Shown here in pieces: positions 19,106-28,116 of a stretch of DNA of 64,000 bases. The DNA is from Branchinecta lynchi. Taxonomy: Eukaryota > Arthropoda > Branchiopoda > Anostraca > Branchinectidae. Both the position numbers and the translations under genes were made by a program. Position 1 is the first letter of the stretch; each line of letters begins with the position of its first letter. The stretch spans positions 5,700,046-5,764,045 of the forward strand of contig JAKZAP010000016.1 in the NCBI GenBank assembly GCA_023053575.1, in the 5' to 3' direction. Below the pieces are notes generated by a model. That model saw only the letters and a program-made list of their open reading frames with translations, made no database searches and was not told the origin of the DNA.

Positions 19106-19508
19106 ATTATCGTACATGATATTAAGAAGAAGTAATCAGATAGAACTTCTGTCTTTAGTCGCATGCAGCGACTATGAAAACCCCGACAAAACTGAGCGAA
19201 CCTAGAGGTATTTACTCTAGGTTTGAGCTGATGTTGATACACATTTACTGATTTACTCGTTTTCCGTCTTTGCCGTTGCTTATCACACAAGAAATAGGGT
19301 AGGAGGCGTACTCCCACGCGCTGACCCGCTCTGTAGCGCGTCCGTAGAGCCAATCAGCTTTGACTCCTCCTTTTCCTTACCAGCGACTTAACAGCGATTT
19401 AGCTATTTGTAGGGGTAATGAAACGTGATGTGGCGCGAAGGCCGCGAAGCTAGTAACCTCTGCTCGTTTGTAGCGGACAGGGTATGGGGAAATATTTGAC
19501 TCCGCATA
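19106..19508. other. non-coding stretch, no gene seen
   Basis: Contains a segment (about 19,460-19,508, TATGGGGAAATATTTGACTCC) repeated in inverse near 53,460-53,490. No protein-like frame. Confidence 0.4.
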
Positions 19509-19607
19509 GTTATAATAATAATAATAATAATAATTGTATTTGAAAAAGCCCGAGGGCCATATACAAGTACATGTTATTAATACACAGAAACGTCAATCAA
19601 CATACAA

Positions 19608-22600
19608 CTAATCTACGGAAAGCTTTCTAGATTCTAACGCTCTAGACACAAACCTACAAATCTTACTAATCGCCTGGGCGGATGTAGACTTCAGGATACC
19701 AGGGAGTGTCGGGATATACCCACCAAAAATCTCCCTACGGAGATCCGAAAGCTCTTGACACCGGCTTAGAAAATGGCCAATATCCTCATCTTCACCACCG
19801 CAAAGGGGACACGCATATTTCCCATCCGGACTCTTCTTATTCCTATCAAACACTTTTTTTCTACCGTGGAGTGGTAGGCAATTCGCCCTCAGTTGGATCC
19901 AGTACCTCAAATAAATCGCGGGTAGGTTAAGCTTAAAATAAAATTCTGGTTCATAAACTGTCTTCACCATACTATAACTTCTAAGGGCATCCGATGAAGA
20001 AATAATTCCAAGCCATTTCTGTGTTTCCTGGTCTTCAATAACTCTCAGTACTTCATATATGAAACCTGGAAATTGATCAGGAGGGCCCAGTCCAGCATTC
20101 CAAATATACGAAAATCCAACCTCATCAAGTATGGATTTGACTTGGAATGGCCATGATTTTATTTTCCCTGCACTTAACATTTCCAAATAAGCTGCCTTCG
20201 CAAGCCTATCATCTGGCAAAGCAATTATTTTTTGCCAGAATCTAATAATTTGAGCTACCCTATGCCGTCTTAAAGAAAAAATTCCTAGGTCTCCCTTCAT
20301 CGCCTGAGTGTGGGTTGTAGGATGTAACCCAAATAATCTTTTGTAATACTGCAGCTGAATAGACTCGAGCTGCGTTGCTGATTCATGTCCCCATATTTCT
20401 GCCCCGTAATGGATAATTGGCAAAACCTTAGACATAAAAACATGCTTGTGCATTTTCAAATTTTTTATACCCATTAATGTAGAATTTCTGAATATAGCTG
20501 CTGATGCAGCTTTTCCCCTGATCACCATTTCTTTAAGGTGAGCCTTCCAACTTCCATTTTCCATTACAACAAATCCCAAATATTTGAACTGAGAGCTAAT
20601 TTTCAATTCTAGTCCTTTGAAGTAAAACTTTGGTGGATCCATCTTCCCACTATATCTTCCTGTATTAAAAACTACAACTTCTGTTTTCTTAACGTTTAAA
20701 CTTAATTTCTTTAGATTCAAATACTCCTCCACCAGATTTAATAGAACTTGAAGGTCAAATTCCGATTTCGCAACAAGCGCAGTGTCATCAGCGAAAAGCA
20801 GAACTGATAAGGGTATCCCACCTAAAGATAACGACGGGGCCCATCTCTTCTCTAGAAACTCAACCATATCATTAATAAAAATCCCGAATAACCTCGGAGA
20901 AAGCGTACAACCCTGTCTCAAACCTTTCTTACTTCTAAAAACTCTCGAGAATCCTCCCCCTACTATTTTTACCACCCCCTTAGTAGAGCTATATATACTT
21001 ACAATTAGTTTAATAAACACCATCGGTAGTCCTATTTCTATCAATACTTTTCCCAAAAGTAGTCTATCTACACTATCGAACGCTTTTTTTAAGTCTAAAA
21101 ACGCCACAAACAGCCTGTCTTTTCCCTTCCCATATTTTTCAATCAAAGCCTTCAAAACTAGAACTCTATCACTTGTGCTGTAACCCCTTCGAAATCCCCC
21201 CTGTTCTTCCCTAATGATTCTATTATTATCCAACCATCTTTCCAACCTGGTATCCAATACCTTTGCTAATATTTTACTGATTGATGCAATTAGTGATATA
21301 GGTCGATAGTTATCATGTTGTTTGGGGTCACCCTTTTTGAAAAATGGCAAAACTATAGACAAATTCCACGAGTCAGGCCAAGTCTGTGCAAAAATTATCT
21401 TATTAAATAGACAAACCAATATCGGTAGCAGCACTGACGTAAATGTCTTATAAACTGAAGTTGGGATCCCATCACTTCCCGGCGCTGATCCTCCTTGCAT
21501 ATTATTAATTGCTTCCTTAATTTCCTCGCCTGATACACTACTTACCAAATCATAATCATTTTCTAGCATAGGGTATGATACCTGTTCTAATGTAGGGTTC
21601 AGCTCAACTAAACTATCACAATCTACCTCCAACTTTTCAAAATATTCTGGCCATGTATCTATATTTGGTGTTTGCTTATGGTACGTCTCGCTTGTCTTTT
21701 TCCTTTTTAACTCTCCCCAAAATTCCTTTCCTTTACATTCTCTGTAAAAATCCAACAATTTTCTTTTTTCTTTCCCATCAAATTTTCGTTTCTTTACCCT
21801 CAGTAAATTCTTGTACTCTTTTCTTTTCAGTTTATAAATTGATAGGAACTCCTCTCTCTGATACCCTGCGCAAGTATTTAACCATCTTAGCGTATCCACT
21901 AGCTCCTTTTTCTTCATTTTGCAATCATCATCATAAAAAGTACTTAATGTACGTACTTTTTGTTTCGCCGATAATCTTGTATTATCCCGGATCACACTAT
22001 TTAAACCGTCCAAAATCTGTTCAGGGGTCATTTCTGAGTTTTTTAATCTGTTTAACCTATCTAACACCTTTACATCCGAAAATACTTGTTTAAGAGATTT
22101 CTTTTCTTCATCCGTCCAATTCCGTCTTACCGGCTGTTGTAAAACTTCCACCGACTGCGAATCTGAAACCCGTTCTTTTCTTACACTTGGGCTAAAGCCA
22201 CTACTCCTACTTTCTATTTGTATTACTAGCCTAATTGGGCTGTGGTCTGAACCCACCATCTCAAGGACCTCTACTCCCAGCTCTACTGAATCCAACAGAA
22301 GGTTAAGACCTACCACCACATAATCAATAATGCTAGGTCGAGTCCCAGACATACACGTAAACTCTCCCTTCTGAGAATCCTTACCAAACCTGCCATTAGT
22401 AATAATCAACCCGTGATTAGCGCACAGTGCCAAGAGGTTTCGGCCCCAAACATTAATCTTTCTTTCTCGATCCCTACTACTCCTTGGTATTCTATACGCG
22501 TCTGGAACAACATCTATCGTACCTGGAATTTTGACATCGCTTAGTTCGGCAACATTGCTCGTGTAAGCGTTAAAATCACCCAGTAGTATCATATTAGCCC

Positions 22601-23030
22601 TTGGAAATTTACATTGGAGAGACTCAGTTTCGTTTTCAAGGATTCTCCACGTATCTTCTCGATTATAAGAGCTATTCTGTGGTGCTATATAAACAGAAGC
22701 CACAAGTAAATGCCTTCCACCCAAACATTCTAGCCTTAGCCAAATAATATTTTCTGATGCACTGTCTAATCTATCGTACTGCACGAAACTATCTTCTCTA
22801 ATAAGCACTATTATCCCTCCATAGAACCGGTTATTTTTTGCCGGTTTTCGTGCCACATGCTCCACGGAAAACCCACTGAATGGCGGTAGCGAGTCAACAC
22901 TATGCCACGACTCGACAAATGAAATGATATCACCACTAACAAGTTCTTCTTCAATAGTACCCACTTTGTTTTTAATCCCTTGAATGTTCCAAGTTGCAAA
23001 ACTAAGAGTTTGGATATGGCCTTCGGCATG
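19608..23030 (-). CDS. LINE ORF2: AP-like endonuclease plus reverse transcriptase
   Basis: About 1,140 codons of open frame. The endonuclease comes first, with FATWNIQG, the VESWHS glutamate, ILLGDFNA, IDYVVV and GSDHSPI. The reverse transcriptase follows, with APGSDGIP, RPISLIASISKILAK, QGGFRRGYSTSD, DLKKAFDSVDR, LRQGCTLSP and the catalytic FADD in LLFADDTALV. A C-terminal CxxC..H..C knuckle (CPLCGGEDEDIGHFLSRC) follows. These functions nick target DNA and copy the element RNA at the nick. The frame starts directly after the ORF1 stop. The first in-frame ATG is only at the GDFNA motif, inside the endonuclease, so a normal AUG start is absent. Confidence 0.9.
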   Translation of the reverse strand, partial: HAEGHIQTLSFATWNIQGIKNKVGTIEEELVSGDIISFVESWHSVDSLPPFSGFSVEHVARKPAKNNRFYGGIIVLIREDSFVQYDRLDSASENIIWLRLECLGGRHLLVASVYIAPQNSSYNREDTWRILENETESLQCKFPRANMILLGDFNAYTSNVAELSDVKIPGTIDVVPDAYRIPRSSRDRERKINVWGRNLLALCANHGLIITNGRFGKDSQKGEFTCMSGTRPSIIDYVVVGLNLLLDSVELGVEVLEMVGSDHSPIRLVIQIESRSSGFSPSVRKERVSDSQSVEVLQQPVRRNWTDEEKKSLKQVFSDVKVLDRLNRLKNSEMTPEQILDGLNSVIRDNTRLSAKQKVRTLSTFYDDDCKMKKKELVDTLRWLNTCAGYQREEFLSIYKLKRKEYKNLLRVKKRKFDGKEKRKLLDFYRECKGKEFWGELKRKKTSETYHKQTPNIDTWPEYFEKLEVDCDSLVELNPTLEQVSYPMLENDYDLVSSVSGEEIKEAINNMQGGSAPGSDGIPTSVYKTFTSVLLPILVCLFNKIIFAQTWPDSWNLSIVLPFFKKGDPKQHDNYRPISLIASISKILAKVLDTRLERWLDNNRIIREEQGGFRRGYSTSDRVLVLKALIEKYGKGKDRLFVAFLDLKKAFDSVDRLLLGKVLIEIGLPMVFIKLIVSIYSSTKGVVKIVGGGFSRVFRSKKGLRQGCTLSPRLFGIFINDMVEFLEKRWAPSLSLGGIPLSVLLFADDTALVAKSEFDLQVLLNLVEEYLNLKKLSLNVKKTEVVVFNTGRYSGKMDPPKFYFKGLELKISSQFKYLGFVVMENGSWKAHLKEMVIRGKAASAAIFRNSTLMGIKNLKMHKHVFMSKVLPIIHYGAEIWGHESATQLESIQLQYYKRLFGLHPTTHTQAMKGDLGIFSLRRHRVAQIIRFWQKIIALPDDRLAKAAYLEMLSAGKIKSWPFQVKSILDEVGFSYIWNAGLGPPDQFPGFIYEVLRVIEDQETQKWLGIISSSDALRSYSMVKTVYEPEFYFKLNLPAIYLRYWIQLRANCLPLHGRKKVFDRNKKSPDGKYACPLCGGEDEDIGHFLSRCQELSDLRREIFGGYIPTLPGILKSTSAQAISKICRFVSRALESRKLSVD

Positions 23031-24221
23031 CTAGTATTCTTCTATGTAGTTTCTGTTTCGAAATGGACTTTCGGGTTCGTCTTCATCTTCCACGTCGAAG
23101 CTTGTTCGGTAATAACTAGACCTCTGCGGAGGCCGGTAGTTTCTCCCCTGAAATCTGTTTTGATAAGCTCCTCGTGGCTGGGACCCTCGATGAGTATTCC
23201 CACCATACATCTGGCTCGGCTTTCTTGTGTTGCGGGTGTTGGGCCTGTGCTGGTCGTCTGGGCTAATTATCGTGCCATGCTTACGCTTTTCTTTCGAAGG
23301 AAGATTAGGGGCTGAAGCTTTACTGGGCAGCCCGGAAGACAGGCGGTTTGACGGTGGGGCTGCTTCAATCACCGTATCGTTGTCGCTGCTCTCGATATCA
23401 CTGCTGGTCATGCCGTGATTGCTTGAGGCGCTTGTTCCTGCTTGCTCCTGATCCTGGTTGGGTCGGGAGGTGCACTGTTGTGCCACACCATAAACTGAGG
23501 GGTGGGCCTGAATAGAGAGTGGGGTGTGTGTGGGTTGTGATTTCGGTGCAGCTGTTTCTTCTCTTGTGGCTTCTTCCACCTGCATAGTTTTGGAGTTGTA
23601 AATGAATAGTTTGCGGTCCACAAATAATTTAACTCCACGCAGCCGCACCTCCTTTCCTTCGGAGATGGCTTTGCTCATTACAGGCTTCAACTGGGCTCGA
23701 GCCTCGCGCTGAGCCATAGTATAGTCCGGTGCTACGCCGACTCCATCTTTCCTAAACTGGGGCGCATTCCGAAGAATTTCGTCACGAACGTCGTTGCAGT
23801 TTAGTTTCACAAGGATTGCACCAGTTCGAAATCTGAAGATGTCGCGGATGTCACTGCGGCAAAGCTGAAGTGAAGGAACTCTCCAGTTTAAATAACCCGT
23901 TATTTCTTCCTTGAGTGTTCGCCTTGGTGGATTTATCGGTTGCAGGTCGTAGATTATCAGATTTGATCTCTTCATTTCAAGTTCAAGCGAATGAGTTCTT
24001 TGATTTGATTCGTTCAGGCGCTCACGCAACGCAAAAATCTCCCGGGAAATTGTTTCGTTATTGCGATCGTTTCGGTCGAGATCTGCCTTCAGGTTTTGCA
24101 ACTGGGTCTGAATGGCTATCACATTTTCTGACAAAGGCTGGATAAGGTCAAGCTTATTGTTTATTTCCACCATTTTTTGCCACAAGGATTCCGCTGGTTG
24201 CGCAGTTTCAGGTCCCGTCAT
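23031..24221 (-). CDS. LINE ORF1: coiled-coil RNA-binding protein
   Basis: 396 aa. Residues about 15-85 form heptad-rich coiled coil (MVEINNKLDLIQPLSENV and onwards). They are followed by an RRM-like region (NLIIYDL, then GAILVKL) and a CTD-like segment (VAPDYTMAQREARAQLKP), the layout of L1-type (Transposase_22) ORF1 proteins. The C-terminal third is serine/proline/arginine-rich and low complexity. The product is expected to trimerise on element RNA. It ends NYIEEY with UAG at 23,031-23,033, after which ORF2 continues in the same frame with no spacer. Confidence 0.85.
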   Translation of the reverse strand: MTGPETAQPAESLWQKMVEINNKLDLIQPLSENVIAIQTQLQNLKADLDRNDRNNETISREIFALRERLNESNQRTHSLELEMKRSNLIIYDLQPINPPRRTLKEEITGYLNWRVPSLQLCRSDIRDIFRFRTGAILVKLNCNDVRDEILRNAPQFRKDGVGVAPDYTMAQREARAQLKPVMSKAISEGKEVRLRGVKLFVDRKLFIYNSKTMQVEEATREETAAPKSQPTHTPLSIQAHPSVYGVAQQCTSRPNQDQEQAGTSASSNHGMTSSDIESSDNDTVIEAAPPSNRLSSGLPSKASAPNLPSKEKRKHGTIISPDDQHRPNTRNTRKPSQMYGGNTHRGSQPRGAYQNRFQGRNYRPPQRSSYYRTSFDVEDEDEPESPFRNRNYIEEY

Positions 24222-24300
24222 TTTGACAGATTCGCTAACAATCAGTAATTACTGTTCTTCACTTCACCGGATCACGCACTATTTTCTTACGCACTAATGC

Positions 24301-24860
24301 CGTTCTTGAATAACCGGTTCTTGTTAATACATCGAGTCCAAGTTCGTTTTCTGGAGACGTCACAAAGTAAACCAGTTTTCCGCTTATTCACTCATGAAAT
24401 GAAATGGTGATCGCTCGCGATGTTGTTTGTTCGAGCGCTGAATGAGAACTCACACATGAAAAGTTCACTTGTTTGTCGGCGCGAAGCGCCGGCAAACACA
24501 GAAAAAATAATATTTTGTATGCTTTTTATCAGGCATCGGTCGATTCGTCGGCACATCGGGTGTTTTTATATGCAAGAAATAAGATCCTGCAAACGTTTGT
24601 CGGGCAAAACACTGAAGAAATCGAATTCTGCATGTTTTTGTCGTGCCTCGGTATTCTCGTCGGCACATCGGGTTCTTTTTATACAGAAGGAAACAGAGAT
24701 AGGGAGACGGAGGTTCTGTATTATATATTACAGCGATAGGGAGACGGAGGTTCTGTCAGATTATTTATTCTTGGTGATATGGTGTAGATAAGAAGCTTCA
24801 CGGGGAGGAAGAAGAATTTGAATCTTTTCGGTTGTTTGAAATCTCATCAACGCACCTTAC
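24301..24860. repeat. dispersed repeat with internal duplication, then short intron
   Basis: 24,460-24,700 contains two related units of about 120 bases (GTCGGCACATCGGGT near 24,547 and 24,660). An inverted relative lies at 33,380-33,600. The gacggaggttctgt phrase is repeated at 24,710 and 24,740. No ORF of interest. Confidence 0.6.
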
Positions 24861-25072
24861 CTTTTGAAAACGGCGGGGTCTAGCTGAACCGTAACCCTTC
24901 TCCATTTTTCCAATCCTTCATAAACTCTGGCAAGTGTTGGGATAGGACAGTGCAACCCGGATAGACATTCGTCCTGCACAAGCTGCCAAGTTTTGCCATA
25001 GTCGCGCGAAAATTCGAACCGAACTGGTGCGGCTGATGTGAATTTTGGACTAATGCTCGCGGAATATTCGAA
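24861..25072 (-). CDS. reelin-like exon K: Asp-box and cysteine loop of subrepeat A
   Basis: 212 bases: 70 codons starting in phase 0 and ending with 2 extra bases. Acceptor CTTTCAG before FEYSASISP, donor AAAAG|GTAAGG. Contains the Asp-box SRDYGKTW, then a two-cysteine loop (DECLSGLHC) and the EKWRRVTVQL strand typical of reelin subrepeats. It joins exon J in frame (...NNSIVQ|FEYS...). The next exon should open with the [RF]RW.Q strand and an EGF module, but none was found to its left in the window. Confidence 0.88.
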
Positions 25073-27935
25073 CTGAAAGGAAACAGGAGACTTACGACGC
25101 CAGGAAGAACAAGAGGTAGAAGCTCACATGGCACTTGCAAGTATTTGATGGTGCAAAACGGATACGTCAGCTGAATTTTATTGGAGCTATATGTCGGCCC
25201 TTCTTGGCAAGGGTCCTCTTCAGGCTCAAAACCGCTCAAGTTGGAAAAAACGAACTTGTGGGAAACACTTGTGGAAGCACTTGCAAGTTGTGTCAAGAGG
25301 ATGAAAGTGGGAATTTGTCAATTCGTAGGTTTATGTAATCCTCTGTAAGCAAATTGAGGCACGAATGACCACGAACTCTTGATGATCATAGAATGTATTA
25401 ATTGGTCAAAAGTATTTTTTGCACTTTCCGGTGACGGTGCGCAGTGCGCAGTTGACGAGGGCTAAGAGTTTATTTTGATGCAAAACCCTTGAGGCAAAAA
25501 TGATCGTGGGCCCTGAGATAATGAAAACGTATCTTTTGGTCAAAACCACGTCATTCAATTTGCGGTCAGGATGCGCCCGATCAGGGCGCTACAAATTCAT
25601 TTGTAAGAAAAAACTCAAAGGCAGAAATTATCATGGGCCCTTGGGATCGTGAAAATGTATCGTTTGCACGAAACTTTCTTGTGCTTTGCGGTTAAGATAA
25701 GAACTTTAAAGAATTTATTTGTAAGGAAAACCCTTGAGGCAAAAATTATCATAGGTCCTCTGAAATCATGAAAATGTATCTTTTAAAAATTATTTCTTTC
25801 ACTTCGCGCTTAGGATGCGCACTTTAAGGGCGCTAAGGATTCATTCGTAACCAAAAGCCTTAAGGCAGAAATGCTCATGGGCCCTTGGGGATCACGAGAA
25901 TGTATCGTTTGCTCAAAGAATTGTTTGCCCTTTTCGATTACATTGTGCAGTTTAAGGAGGTCGGATCGGGGAGCTGACTATTTCAAGTTAATCTGGTCGG
26001 GTCCCTGATATACAGGCTAAGTTTCATCGTCCCAGCCCACCTGGAAGTACCTTAACTCTGGATCACCGGAATTCCGGATACCCCCCCACCCCACACACAC
26101 AGTGCCCGAACCTGGTCCGGTTCTGTCACTGATGTACTTAAGAGTTTGTACTTCTTCTTCCCACCAAGTTTCATCCCGATCGTTCCACGTGTCACAAGAT
26201 TTCAGGCTCCCCCTCCAACCCCCCACATTCATCGGATCCGGTCTCGGCTTGAAATGGGACATCGTAGACACGATATATTTCCAAGAATCAAGTTTCATTT
26301 AAATCCAATCACCCGTACGAAACTTAGACACACTGCAATATTCCGGACTCCCCCTCCGTCCACTTCCTGCACGATGGTCGGATCGGGGATCCAACCGGAA
26401 CTCCCCTCCAACTCCCCCCTTAGAAACAAAATCCGGTTCAGTTCTGTCAATGATGTACCTCGGGCTTGTGCTTATTCTTCCCGCCAAGGTTCACCCCGAT
26501 CGCTCCACTCTAAGCGTGTCACAAGATTTCCGGTTCTCCCCTCCGACTTCCCCCCTCCCCCCACATTAATCGGATCCGCTCCGGACTTGAAATGGAACAT
26601 TTGAGACACTAGTCCTTTCCTAATTTCAAGTTTCATTAAGATCCGATCACCTATTCGAAAGTTATGCATGCCACTAAATTCGGGATTCCGCCCCCCTCCC
26701 CCCTTCCCCAAGATGGTCGGATCGGATAAGTGACTATTTCCAAATTGATCTGGTCAGGTCTCCGATATTCCTGCAAAGTTTCATCATCCTGGCATATCCA
26801 GAAGCACCCGAACTTGCAATCGTGGGACCGACGGAATTGCGATCGGTGTATAGCACTTAGCCGAAGGGCAAGTGCCATAAAAATCGTACACTTTGGCCAC
26901 ATAAACTTGATTCCTGTTTGGTTTTCCGGTCGGCAATGGGCATTCTAATCAATCCTACCCATGTCCACACGGTCCTTATTTTTTTTTTCCTATCTGCGGT
27001 AGTGATGACCAAAGTGTAGTTCATTTGGTGTGTGAATGAATGGAGAAAGAAGGTATTTGGAGAAAGTGAATATATTGATGGATGGATGGAAAGCATGATG
27101 AAGGATGAACGTTTTTGATCGTGCAAAATCTGGGGCGTTACTTGAGGCTTGCAACGGAGCACCGAAGGAGGTTCTTAGACTAAAACATACTTGTTAGTGT
27201 TAAACCCGTTAATGTATTTATGTAATTTTTGTTAACATGGTCCTCGGGCTTTTTCGTTAACATATTCATTCATCGATGTGACATGTTTGCGGACTTTCAT
27301 GACTGTGTTAAATCGTAAGGAGTGGGCTGCGCAGAAACACTGTTGAAGCATCCACAGCCTACTGCACTGAAGGTGCAGTACTTTTTCGATTCTGAGAAGT
27401 CTTGCCCCTCGACACTCTGTCCGGCCTCCCTTTATTATTTATTTATTATTACATTTGGTGCTAAGCTTTCAGCTTGTCGCCACACATCTCATACGAAAGA
27501 CGTGAGACGGTCATACAATTTTTCGGCGTATTTATTGATCAAGGAGCTGAAAAGGGCAAAATATACTACGAATACAAGAAGAAACTTGAAACCAACCCTT
27601 CTCTTCTCTTATGTAGGGAGGGAGGCACTTGACTATTCACCGAACTGCTCGCTGCGAGACAAAAATATATCGCGAGAGAATACTCCATATGACACGCCCA
27701 AAAAACGTCCAAAACACGCCAGTAATCCTCAGGTAGAACGAGAAAAGGTCTCACTAACGACTCAAACTCAACAACTCGAACCTGTGTCAAACAATCACCG
27801 CGATCTTCGGGAACAGCTGTGATACCCGAGGTGATACCGCTTCTAGCTCTTCCGCTAGGTACCCGGCGATTTTGCATCGGCAGGGAGAGTTAGTCGTCAA
27901 GAGTATACAAACAAAAGATAAACTGAGAGACTTGC
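25073..27935. other. intron filled by a modular satellite element
   Basis: 25,105-26,890 is one copy of the modular family: the hairpin-like end GAGGTAGAAGCTCACATGGC, a fold-back-family fragment (25,140-25,235), units of about 120 bases (25,380-25,900), units of about 280 bases with 'aagtttcatc' phrases (25,960-26,830), and the opposite hairpin end GCCGAAGGGCAAGTGCC at 26,862. Next come simple sequence, a retroelement tail near 27,230-27,275 (CCTCGGGCTTTTTC then ATTCATTCATC), and a MITE at 27,675-27,905. Confidence 0.7.
27675..27905. mobile_element. MITE of the ATACTC..GACTAA family
   Basis: About 230 bases bounded by AATACTCCATATGACACG and its inverse GAGTTAGTCGTCAAGAGTAT. Related copies at 31,188-31,392, 46,903-47,065 and 55,155-55,640 share the interior (CAACAACTC, CACGGCGAT, CTTCCGCTAGGTAC). 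Its right end lies only about 30 bases from the donor of exon J. Confidence 0.65.
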
Positions 27936-28116
27936 CTGAACGATTGAATTGTTGAAAGGGCCGATCAAATCCACTGTCTCAATATAAGCGGGAAGTTTGT
28001 CTCGCGACTTCAAGACGAAAGCTGAGCTGTTCCGGAAAACTTCTGCTTGAGCTTGAGAGTACTTAGTCCAAAGGAGGTCATTGGGCTCGCCGTCGTCGGC
28101 AAAGCCGTTGGTGATA
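27936..28116 (-). CDS. reelin-like exon J: start of subrepeat A, with a GC donor
   Basis: 181 bases: 1 base plus 60 codons, ending in phase 0. Acceptor TTTCAG|T. It encodes the linker and first strands of a subrepeat (LLWTKYSQAQAEVF, SSAFVLKSRD, YIETVDLIG). The donor is CAG|GCAAGT, a textbook GC-AG intron donor. No GT is available at this position, and exon K continues the domain in phase 0, which supports the GC site. Confidence 0.88.

Larger units (their letters stand above)
19509..24300 (-). mobile_element. non-LTR retrotransposon (LINE), nearly full length
   Basis: Minus-strand element with coiled-coil ORF1, endonuclease-reverse transcriptase ORF2, a short 3' region containing CCCTCGGGCTTTTTC, and a trinucleotide tail (TTA units on the minus strand, 19,509-19,532). 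The 5' end is not sharply visible beyond about 24,300. Long intact frames suggest a recent insertion. It lies downstream (in reelin orientation) of the last reelin exon seen, probably in an intron. Confidence 0.9.

Noticed and set aside
20782..22093. Plus-strand frames of 133 and 146 codons
   Set aside because: Antisense shadows of the LINE reverse transcriptase and linker.
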